Made by a program: the position numbers and the translations under genes. A stretch of 22,763 bases of DNA. Source: CAZECE01 sp964510525. GTDB taxonomy: Bacteria > Pseudomonadota > Gammaproteobacteria > Pseudomonadales > JANQJO01. Below the pieces are notes generated by a model. The model saw only the letters and a program-made list of their open reading frames with translations. It searched no databases and had not been told where the DNA came from. Where the stretch lies: the NCBI GenBank assembly GCA_964510525.1, contig CAZECE010000036.1, positions 1-22,763 of the forward strand, read 5' to 3'. Shown here piece after piece: positions 15,298-22,006 of this stretch; positions within the stretch are counted from its first letter, which is position 1; every line of letters begins with the position of its first letter.

Positions 15298-16272
15298 ATG
15301 GGAAAGCTGGACATCAACGACTGGATTAAAAAACTGCCAGTCAACAAAAAAAAGAGCAAGACAAATGCACCTCAAATCGGCCTAGAAATGACGCCCAACG
15401 CCATTTCTGCGGTTCAACTCACCCCTCAAAAAGATCGCCCAACGTTAAACTTTAATCAGTTATTTTATGGCACCGACGTCGCCGAACGCATTCGCTGTTT
15501 AAAAGAGTTTATCGAACCCCAACTACCTAAAAAATACCAATGCAACATGGTCCTCCATCCCTCGTACTACCGCCTGCTGCTGGTCGACGCGCCCGACCTA
15601 CCCGATGATGCTCCGCCAGATGAATTAAAAGAAACGATGAAATGGCGCATCAAAGATCTGATCAGCGAACCCATCGACAAGGTCGTATTAGATATCATCT
15701 CTTTACCCAAAGACGCCTATGAAGGCCGCATGAACATGGTGTACGTCGCTGTGGCGCCAATTCAACAAATTGATGCCTTTCTCGAAGGGCTGAATAATTT
15801 TGGCCTAGCGCCCAACAGCATCGACATCCCAGAGATGACCGCCAGCACCCTGTGCTTAAAAATCGACGACAGCCGGCCTTTTGCCTGTATTGGCATTCGA
15901 GAGCAAGGCAGCTTTGTTAATGTGATAACAGAATCTCAACTCTACCTAACCCGCAATGTCGATATCTCTCTAGACACCCTACATTCCATTGCTGATGGTG
16001 AAGAGCACGCCAGCGAGCAACTGCTATCAGAAGTGCAACGCTCAATGGATTATTACGAAAGCCAATTAGGCAAAGGGCAAATTGAACAAATTATCTTTTT
16101 ACCTGCCGCCAGCCGAGGCTGCCATGCAACGCTCGAACTGCTGACTGAAAACCTGGACCCACCCGTTTTTGGTATGGACTTAAGCCAAATAATTGAAGCC
16201 GAAACTGAACTCAGCGTACCGGAACAAGCTCATGCACTGCCTGCCATTGGCGCAGCAATGCGAGGTTTATAA
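15298..16272 (+). CDS. mshI: MSHA biogenesis protein MshI (PilM-like, actin-fold)
   Basis: A 324-residue cytoplasmic protein of the PilM/MshI group. It is the first gene of an MSHA-type pilus assembly operon. After a basic N-terminus, QIGLEMTPNAISAVQL corresponds to the first beta-strands of the actin-like fold, and ELKETMKWRIKDLISEPIDKVVLDII is the typical PilM/MshI segment. In related machines PilM binds the N-terminal tail of the PilN-like partner and forms a cytoplasmic ring near the ATPase. I prefer ATG 15298, with GGA at a 7-nt distance; an in-frame TTG at 15286 would add four residues. The next gene starts one base after its stop. Residue-level similarity to MshI is modest by eye, but the order of the following genes makes the assignment firm. 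Confidence 0.86.
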   Translation: MGKLDINDWIKKLPVNKKKSKTNAPQIGLEMTPNAISAVQLTPQKDRPTLNFNQLFYGTDVAERIRCLKEFIEPQLPKKYQCNMVLHPSYYRLLLVDAPDLPDDAPPDELKETMKWRIKDLISEPIDKVVLDIISLPKDAYEGRMNMVYVAVAPIQQIDAFLEGLNNFGLAPNSIDIPEMTASTLCLKIDDSRPFACIGIREQGSFVNVITESQLYLTRNVDISLDTLHSIADGEEHASEQLLSEVQRSMDYYESQLGKGQIEQIIFLPAASRGCHATLELLTENLDPPVFGMDLSQIIEAETELSVPEQAHALPAIGAAMRGL

Positions 16273-16273
16273 G

Positions 16274-16915
16274 ATGGCGGAGAACACGTTACAACAAATC
16301 AACTTACTGCCTGAACAATACATTCCCAAGCAGGTCCCTCTCAACACACAGCAGATTATACAATACATGGTGTTTTTAACGTTCTTTTTTACCTTGGTGA
16401 TAGCTTCACAGGTTTGGATTTTAGAGCGCGCAAAAAAAGAAGAAAAGAAAACCTCGCTTGTACTGGAAACCATTGAAAAACATTTACAAGACTTCAAACA
16501 AAACAACCCAAAACCCACATTGGATACCAAATTAGAGCAAGAGCTGATTACCATGCGAGAAACGCTGAACACAAAAAAACAAATGCTGAGCCGAGTCAGC
16601 GGCTTAACTTTAGAGGACAAACCAGGCTTTTATCGCTACCTCTCAGGATTGGCCAAACAAAAAATTGATGGCCTTTGGCTCACAAAAATTCACATCAAAG
16701 ACGATGGCAACTTCATCAATATTAATGGCAACACCCTTAATCCAGAAAGCTTACCAAGTTACCTAAAGCGATTAAATCAATCGCGCGCCTTTGCAGGAAA
16801 AATATTTGATACCGTCGAACTCAACCGAGCCTCAACCGAAACACCCGAAATCAACTTTACCTTGAAACTGGGTGAAGAAGAGATACCCGCATTAGGCGAG
16901 GGCGAAGCAGAATGA
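16274..16915 (+). CDS. mshI2: PilN-like MSHA biogenesis protein (second MshI, MshI2)
   Basis: A 213-residue bitopic inner-membrane protein. The N-terminal tail contains QQINLLPEQY; INLLP (residues 9-13) is the conserved PilM-binding motif of PilN proteins. One membrane helix follows (about 25-46, YMVFLTFFFTLVIASQVWIL), then a charged coiled coil and a small periplasmic alpha/beta domain. It should form the inner-membrane alignment complex with MshI, MshJ and MshK. The reading frame is open 81 bases further upstream into mshI, but the ATG at 16274 has GAGG 8 nt before it and gives the proper PilN N-terminus. In Pseudoalteromonas the operon has also been described with mshI1 and mshI2. Its stop overlaps mshJ by four bases (ATGA). 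Confidence 0.84.
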   Translation: MAENTLQQINLLPEQYIPKQVPLNTQQIIQYMVFLTFFFTLVIASQVWILERAKKEEKKTSLVLETIEKHLQDFKQNNPKPTLDTKLEQELITMRETLNTKKQMLSRVSGLTLEDKPGFYRYLSGLAKQKIDGLWLTKIHIKDDGNFININGNTLNPESLPSYLKRLNQSRAFAGKIFDTVELNRASTETPEINFTLKLGEEEIPALGEGEAE

Positions 16916-17646
16916 GAAAACGCAAGCCCCTACAAATTATCACCGACAAAGTCGACAGCATGAGTTTACGCGAGCGCGCCATTTTAATGGGCGTTGCTTT
17001 CATGTGCATTACCTTAGCATGTATTCAATTTGGCCTAGACCCATTGATGAAAGAGACCGCTCAGCGAAAATCCAACATCCAGGCCAAAACCTCAAAAAAG
17101 AACGAAGTCGAAAATGAACTGAAAATATTGAAAATTGAATACAGCATTGACCCTAACGAAAGCCTTTATAAAGAAAAAGCCCACTTAGTGAAAAGCATCA
17201 CGAAGGCCGATCAAGAACTTGATGCCTTAATGTATTCATTAGTCACCCCCCAAAAAATGGTGTCCGTTATTAAAGATTTATTCACCACAGGGGATGACAT
17301 TGCGCTATTAAGCCTAACAACATTAGAGCCCATGTCTGTAATTTACATCACATCAGGTAACGAAAACGAAACAGAGGCGAACTCCTCAGAAACCTCAAAC
17401 GCTAACAGCAACAGTGGAACACTGAATGACGAGAACATTCAAGTTCAAGAGCTGTTCCGTCACGGCATTGAAGTCCGCTTTGAAGCCAATTTTCATACCA
17501 CGTTATCGTATTTAGAAACACTCGAAGATTTAAAGTGGCGCTTTTACTGGCATAACTTGAACTACGAAGTGCAAGAGTTCCCCACTGCGATAGTGACTCT
17601 TGAAATACACACGTTCAGTCGGGATCCAGGAGTACTCGGTGTTTAG
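16912..17646 (+). CDS. mshJ: MSHA biogenesis protein MshJ (PilO-like)
   Basis: A 244-residue bitopic membrane protein: a basic cytoplasmic N-terminus, a membrane helix at about 23-42 (AILMGVAFMCITLACIQFGL), a coiled coil, and a PilO/GspM-like periplasmic domain. The C-terminal half has MshJ signatures: VTPQKMVSVIKDLF, IALLSLTTLEP, LFRHGIEVRFEANFHTTLSYLETLE, KWRFYWHNLNYEVQEFP, and the terminal GVLGV. It is expected to pair with the PilN-like protein in the inner-membrane platform. An Asn/Ser/Thr/Glu-rich insert (about residues 147-175) lies in the middle of the periplasmic domain and is probably a flexible loop. Start and stop both overlap neighbours: ATGA with the gene before and 8 bp with mshK. 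Confidence 0.88.
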   Translation: MRKRKPLQIITDKVDSMSLRERAILMGVAFMCITLACIQFGLDPLMKETAQRKSNIQAKTSKKNEVENELKILKIEYSIDPNESLYKEKAHLVKSITKADQELDALMYSLVTPQKMVSVIKDLFTTGDDIALLSLTTLEPMSVIYITSGNENETEANSSETSNANSNSGTLNDENIQVQELFRHGIEVRFEANFHTTLSYLETLEDLKWRFYWHNLNYEVQEFPTAIVTLEIHTFSRDPGVLGV

Positions 17647-18376
17647 ACATCCCCACCCCCTCTTATGGCTCTTACTGGCCACCCTACTGTCACCTTACCA
17701 ACCCCTTTGGGCAAACATGCCGTTCAACAATCCTGTCATGGACAAACTCAGTCAACCCACGAATACCAGCAGTAACACTAACAATAGTAACGCTAACAAT
17801 AGCGCCAGCACTGAGCCATCCGATACACGTGAAACAAGCACAGAAACGACCCCCAACAAACACACCAACACAAAAGAAGGTGCCCAACTAAAAACATTAC
17901 ACAGAGCACTAATGCCATCATCAAGCACATCAGAAACCACTCCTGAAGAAAATGATATGGACACCATTGAAATGGAAGCAACAGCGTTTCCAGACCCAAC
18001 ACAACCGCCTGGTAACTACGCCACTGTGGACTCTGCGATAGAAGAAGATGACAACGAACAATCGAATACCGAAACATTACGCCTCTATCAAATTTTACAA
18101 GGCATCGACGGGCTTACGGCTATTATTAATGGAGAGCGATTAAAAGTGAACGATCGTATTGGCGGCAAAGAACTGATTAAGATCAGCCTCTACGGAGTCG
18201 TACTCAGTGATGGCATCAATCAATTTGAAATTTCACTGTTTAATCAAAAACGATCCGAACCCGAACACGCTCAAGACAACAATGATCCAGAAGACAACAA
18301 TGATCCAGAAGGCAATAACGCCATCGAAAGCAGTATAGAGGGAAGTAGCAATGCCACGGAAAATGCCACGCAATAA
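17639..18376 (+). CDS. mshK: MSHA biogenesis protein MshK (PilP/GspC-like)
   Basis: A 245-residue exported protein. The start is most likely the GTG at 17639, because AGGAG stands exactly 6 nt before it and the protein then opens with a good signal peptide (hydrophobic LLWLLLATLL, then PLWANM). The open frame reaches back to a TTG at 17600, which has no such support. Residues about 40-120 are low complexity (Asn, Ser, Thr, Glu). PDPTQPPGNY is the DPTRPP-type motif of PilP/MshK proteins. The small beta-domain LYQILQGIDGLTAIINGERLKVNDRIGGKELIKISLYGVVLSDG matches the MshK/GspC homology region that docks on the secretin. The tail contains a duplicated DNNDPE. The family is usually much shorter. 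It overlaps mshJ by 8 bp and mshL by 26 bp. Confidence 0.82.
   Translation: MFRHPHPLLWLLLATLLSPYQPLWANMPFNNPVMDKLSQPTNTSSNTNNSNANNSASTEPSDTRETSTETTPNKHTNTKEGAQLKTLHRALMPSSSTSETTPEENDMDTIEMEATAFPDPTQPPGNYATVDSAIEEDDNEQSNTETLRLYQILQGIDGLTAIINGERLKVNDRIGGKELIKISLYGVVLSDGINQFEISLFNQKRSEPEHAQDNNDPEDNNDPEGNNAIESSIEGSSNATENATQ
17771..17800 (+). repeat. 15-bp tandem duplication in mshK
   Basis: AGTAACACTAACAAT (17771-17785) and AGTAACGCTAACAAT (17786-17800) differ at one base. They encode the repeated S-N-(T/A)-N-N in the low-complexity part of MshK. Confidence 0.75.
18275..18310 (+). repeat. Perfect 18-bp tandem duplication in mshK
   Basis: GACAACAATGATCCAGAA occurs twice without mismatch (18275-18292, 18293-18310), encoding DNNDPE twice in the C-terminal tail of MshK. 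A decayed third unit (GGCAATAAC) follows. Confidence 0.85.
18350..18373 (+). repeat. 12-bp tandem duplication covering the mshK end and mshL start
   Basis: AATGCCACGGAA (18350-18361) and AATGCCACGCAA (18362-18373) differ at one base. In the mshK frame they read NATENATQ; in the mshL frame they read MPRKMPRN, so the mshL start codon itself is duplicated. Confidence 0.85.
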
Positions 18377-20015
18377 CAGGCGCCTCATCATATACTTATG
18401 GCCTCTGCTCTGCATTTGCCTGCTGGCCAGCTGCCGCAGTCAACCCGAGATTGCTCCCACGCTCCCAGAATTGGTCGATTCAACCTACTCCAAAGCCTTT
18501 AAAGCTCAAAAGGCCATTGAAAAAGAGGCCAGTGCAAACAACAGCAATACAGAAGACGTCAGTACGGCTGAAAACACGATAACGCCAGAAGACGAAGCGG
18601 ACCGATTTAACATTGCTGCAAACGAAGTACCAACCGCTGATTTTTTTCTCAGCCTGGTGCAAGAGCTGGATACGAATATTGTCGTCCATCCAGAGGTGAC
18701 CGGCACTTTATCGATCAACTTAAAGAACGTGACCTTGACTGACATTTTAAAGGCCGCGCAAGACATTTATGGCTTACACATCGAAGAAGAAAATGAGGTT
18801 TATTTTATTTACCCGGCGCAACTCTCTACCCGAATATATCAACTCAACTACATTAACCTGAAACGGACTGGCTCATCATCCATGAGTGTGTCCAGTGGCC
18901 AGATCTCTTCCAGCTCCGACTCCAGTGCAGGAAGCTCCAGCAGTGGCACCGAAATCACAACCGAAACAGAAGTTGATTTTTGGGATGACATTGAAAACAC
19001 CTTAAGCTCGGTGTTAGGCAACGGGGAAGGTCGCGAAGTCGTCGTCAACCCGCACAGTGGCATTGTGGTAATCAAGGCCGATCAGGCTGAACACAGGGCC
19101 ATTGAAGCCTTTTTAAATCGTGCTCAAGCTAACTTACAACGCCAGGTCGTGATCGAAGCCAAAGTCTTAGAAGTCACGCTCAGCGACAGCTTCCAAAGCG
19201 GCATCCAATGGAGTGCTCTGGGCACGCCCGGTGGCGCCTTTCCCGATTCAGAAGGCAATCTACTGACCAAAGCCGTGCAGGTAACCCAATCAAGCGCCAA
19301 TGTCCTCAATCAACAAAATGATCTAGAGGGCATTTTTGCAATTAACTTAGCACTGCGTGAATTCTCAACCATCATCTCCATGTTAGAGACACAAGGTGAA
19401 GTCAGCGTGCTGTCCAGCCCACGTATTTCAACTGTGAACAATCAAAAAGCCGTAATTAAAGTCGGGACTGACGAATTTTTTGTCACCGAAGTGAGCCAAA
19501 ACACCACTACCAGCGCCACTGACACCATCACCTCACCCGAAGTCACGTTAACGCCCTTTTTCTCAGGCATTGCCTTAGACGTAACCCCTCAAATCAGCTC
19601 AGAACAAGAAGTCATCTTGCATGTTCATCCAACGGTCAGCGAAGTGCGCGATGTAGATAAAACCATTGATTTAGGCGACAACAACATCCTAAAACTACCA
19701 TTAGCTTTCAGCAGCATTCGGGAGTCCGACAGCATCATTAAAGCCCGCAACAACGAAGTGGTGATCTTAGGCGGTCTGCTCAAATCCAATGAAACCAACC
19801 AACAAGCCAATACGCCTTGGGTCTCCAGAATCCCCATTTTTGGTAATTTATTTAAACAAAGTGAGACCATTACAGAAAAAAGCGAATTGGTTATTTTATT
19901 AAAACCCATAGTGGTGGAAAATTTCACGTGGCGTACCCTGCTTGAAGATAGCCAGAATTTTTTAAACCGACCAAATCCAAGGCCAAAAACACCCACTACA
20001 ACGGTTTTTAAATAA
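18351..20015 (+). CDS. mshL: MSHA secretin MshL (outer-membrane pilus channel)
   Basis: A 554-residue outer-membrane secretin through which the pilus exits. The N-terminus is a lipoprotein signal: basic residues, LIIYLWPLLCICLLAS, and Cys28 in the lipobox LAS-C. An acidic linker follows, then a secretin N-domain (about 85-150, FNIAANEVPTADFFLSLVQEL, DTNIVVHPEVTGTLSINL). A Ser-rich loop lies at about 178-205. A second N-domain (VVVNPHSGIVVIKADQAEHRAIEAFL) is followed by the C-terminal secretin domain, with VIEAKVLEVTL, VLSSPRISTVNNQKAVIKVG, and the terminal VVILGGLLKSN and WVSRIPIFGNLF. ATG 18351 has GGAAG 5-6 nt upstream; ATG 18363 is a second candidate created by a 12-bp duplication. The gene overlaps mshK by 26 bp, suggesting coupled translation. 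Confidence 0.94.
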   Translation: MPRKMPRNNRRLIIYLWPLLCICLLASCRSQPEIAPTLPELVDSTYSKAFKAQKAIEKEASANNSNTEDVSTAENTITPEDEADRFNIAANEVPTADFFLSLVQELDTNIVVHPEVTGTLSINLKNVTLTDILKAAQDIYGLHIEEENEVYFIYPAQLSTRIYQLNYINLKRTGSSSMSVSSGQISSSSDSSAGSSSSGTEITTETEVDFWDDIENTLSSVLGNGEGREVVVNPHSGIVVIKADQAEHRAIEAFLNRAQANLQRQVVIEAKVLEVTLSDSFQSGIQWSALGTPGGAFPDSEGNLLTKAVQVTQSSANVLNQQNDLEGIFAINLALREFSTIISMLETQGEVSVLSSPRISTVNNQKAVIKVGTDEFFVTEVSQNTTTSATDTITSPEVTLTPFFSGIALDVTPQISSEQEVILHVHPTVSEVRDVDKTIDLGDNNILKLPLAFSSIRESDSIIKARNNEVVILGGLLKSNETNQQANTPWVSRIPIFGNLFKQSETITEKSELVILLKPIVVENFTWRTLLEDSQNFLNRPNPRPKTPTTTVFK

Positions 20016-20025
20016 TATTCCGATC

Positions 20026-20031
20026 TATAAT
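20026..20031 (+). promoter_or_regulatory. Putative -10 box of an internal promoter before mshE
   Basis: A perfect TATAAT lies 11 bp after the mshL stop codon and 54 bp before mshE. The -35 region is weak (GGTTTTT near 20003-20009). It could give mshE and mshG some independent transcription. Confidence 0.4.
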
Positions 20032-20032
20032 A

Positions 20033-20048
20033 AACATGTTCGCAATAA
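20033..20048 (+). promoter_or_regulatory. AACATGTT palindrome with CGC-ATAA tail upstream of mshE
   Basis: An 8-bp perfect palindrome AACATGTT directly after the putative -10 box is followed by CGCAATAA. The 13-bp string ATGTTCGC(A/T)ATAA also occurs at 10253-10265 in the pilI-pilJ gap, again beside an AACAT/ATGTT palindrome. It overlaps the expected transcription start, where a repressor site would sit. Confidence 0.25.
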
Positions 20049-20084
20049 ATACAGGTTTTTATTTCACCGAAGCAGCGATAACCG

Positions 20085-21965
20085 ATGGAATTTAAAAAGC
20101 ACCCCAGCGTTGGCGAAATTCTCATTCAACAAGGCATCATTTCAGAAGGCCAGTTTAACCTGGCCGAAAATGAACGCAAAGCCAGTGGTCGCTCCCTGGG
20201 TAAGGTCTTAATTGATTTAGGCTTCATTGATGAAAGCCGACTCATCGAAGTGCAATCCGAAAAGCTGAACCTGCCTTTCATTGATCTAAAAAGCTACCCG
20301 ATTCAAGCCGAGCTCGTTAAAAAAATCTCAGAACCCCAAGCTCGAAAATTCAGGGCCATTGTTTTAAAAGAGGACTTAGGTACTTTCCAAGTCGGGGTAG
20401 TCGACCCATTCGACCTTTTTGCCATCGATGAAATCAAGCGCGCAATGGGTGGCAAAGTAGAATTAGCCTTGGTTCGTGAAAACGACTTAGAAACGGCTTT
20501 TGATAATCACTACACCAACGAAGAAGAGTTCTCCAATCTCGCTGAAGAGCTCAGCTCTGAAATCGACGACAGCGATTTAATGTTTTCGCTGAACGCCTTA
20601 GCCAACAGCACCGATCAAAGCGATGCTCCCGTGGTGCGTTTCATTGAAAATATTTTTTCCGATGCCATTCGGCAAAAAGCCTCCGACATTCACATCGAAC
20701 CCGAAGAAAGCCTGATCCGCATCCGCTTGCGTGTCGACGGCAGCTTACAAGAGCGCATTTTGAATGAAAAGAAAGTGGCCACCGCCGTGGTTATGCGACT
20801 CAAAATCATGTCTGAACTGGATATCTCTGAAAAGCGAAAACCCCAAGACGGCCGCTTTCAAATGAGTTTGAAAGGCCGACGGCTGGACGTGCGGGTCTCA
20901 ACCATGCCCACCCCCTATGGTGAGTCCGTGGTGATGCGCCTCCTCGATCAAAGCTCGGTTGAGCTGGACATCAATGCGCTGGACATGCCGCCCGACATCG
21001 ATGAGCGTTTCCGCATGTTGATCACCCGCCCCCACGGCATGTTTTTGGTGACTGGCCCCACGGGCAGTGGTAAAACCACCACTCTCTATTCGGCATTGAA
21101 CGAACTCAATGTGCCTGAGAAAAAAATCATCACCGCCGAAGATCCGATTGAATACCGCATGGAGCGGATCACTCAGGTTCAGGTCAATGCCAAAGTGGGC
21201 CTAACGTTTGCCAGTGTTCTCAGAGCGGCGTTACGCCAAGATCCAGACATTGTCTTAGTCGGTGAGATTCGAGACGCTGAGACCGCCGAAATCGGGCTCA
21301 AAGCCGCCATGACCGGTCACTTTGTCTTATCAACCTTACACACCAACGATGCGATCAGTTCGGCGTTTCGCTTGGTCGATATGGGCGCCAAGGCCTTTGT
21401 GGTCGGCTCCAGTGTGTTAGGATTTATGGCACAACGTTTAATAAAAAAATTATGTACCGAATGCCAAGAAACACACGTGCCGGATCATCGCGAAACCGCT
21501 TGGATCAAAGCCATTGCCGGCAGCGAAGCGGAAGCGCAAAAAGCCTTAGATGCCACCTATAAGAAAGGGAAAGGCTGTAGTTTTTGCAACAATTCGGGTT
21601 ATAAAGGACGTAAAGGGGCTTATGAATTATTGCAAATGGATGAGTCCTTATCTCGAGCCTTACAAAATCAAGACACCGAAGGCTTTATCAGAGCTGCTAA
21701 AAAGCAACCTGGCTATTCAACACTGTCCCAATGTGCGCTGGGGTATGCCATGAACGGCATCACGTCACTGGATGAAGTCTTTAAGCTCGCCACCTCAGAC
21801 AGCATGGTCAGCGGATCTGAGTCAACGGATACCGAAGACTGTGCCGATGATGTGAGTGGTTCCGATAACAGTGCCGTCGCTGAACCCAGCTCGACATCAA
21901 CCCCTGCAAACAACAACCCCAAGCCCGACCCACAAGAATTCACCTTATCACTCGATCCTGAATAA
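20085..21965 (+). CDS. mshE: MSHA pilus assembly ATPase MshE (PilB/GspE family)
   Basis: A 626-residue cytoplasmic hexameric motor that powers pilus extension. An MshEN-type N-domain (residues about 8-60, two 24-residue motifs five residues apart) is followed by a second N-domain and the GspE ATPase core. SDIHIEPEE opens the core, Walker A is GPTGSGKT at 324-331, the Asp box is near EDPIEYR, Walker B is DPDIVLVGEIRD at 386-397, and a His box occurs in VLSTLHTNDA. A zinc-binding four-cysteine site is C457/C460 and C498/C501. In Vibrio the N-domain binds c-di-GMP; here the signature Arg is Ser at positions 8 and 37, and the final Gln is Arg31 and Lys60. The last 50-60 residues are an acidic, Ser/Pro-rich tail not usual in the family. 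The ATG at 20085 lacks a clear Shine-Dalgarno sequence. Confidence 0.95.
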   Translation: MEFKKHPSVGEILIQQGIISEGQFNLAENERKASGRSLGKVLIDLGFIDESRLIEVQSEKLNLPFIDLKSYPIQAELVKKISEPQARKFRAIVLKEDLGTFQVGVVDPFDLFAIDEIKRAMGGKVELALVRENDLETAFDNHYTNEEEFSNLAEELSSEIDDSDLMFSLNALANSTDQSDAPVVRFIENIFSDAIRQKASDIHIEPEESLIRIRLRVDGSLQERILNEKKVATAVVMRLKIMSELDISEKRKPQDGRFQMSLKGRRLDVRVSTMPTPYGESVVMRLLDQSSVELDINALDMPPDIDERFRMLITRPHGMFLVTGPTGSGKTTTLYSALNELNVPEKKIITAEDPIEYRMERITQVQVNAKVGLTFASVLRAALRQDPDIVLVGEIRDAETAEIGLKAAMTGHFVLSTLHTNDAISSAFRLVDMGAKAFVVGSSVLGFMAQRLIKKLCTECQETHVPDHRETAWIKAIAGSEAEAQKALDATYKKGKGCSFCNNSGYKGRKGAYELLQMDESLSRALQNQDTEGFIRAAKKQPGYSTLSQCALGYAMNGITSLDEVFKLATSDSMVSGSESTDTEDCADDVSGSDNSAVAEPSSTSTPANNNPKPDPQEFTLSLDPE

Positions 21966-22006
21966 ACCCTAAACCCAAAATAAACCCAACAACCCGGATC
22001 CCCATC

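Noticed and set aside
16193..16273. Upstream extension of the PilN-like gene into mshI
   Set aside because: The frame is open but the extra 27 residues overlap the conserved end of mshI, and ATG 16274 has a proper ribosome-binding site and the expected INLLP near the N-terminus.
17600..17638. TTG start for mshK giving 13 more residues
   Set aside because: No ribosome-binding site precedes it, and the GTG at 17639 has AGGAG at ideal distance and begins a standard signal peptide.
19625..20125. A 166-codon minus-strand frame over the mshL end and mshE start
   Set aside because: It is opposite the conserved secretin C-terminus and spans the promoter gap; no domain seen.
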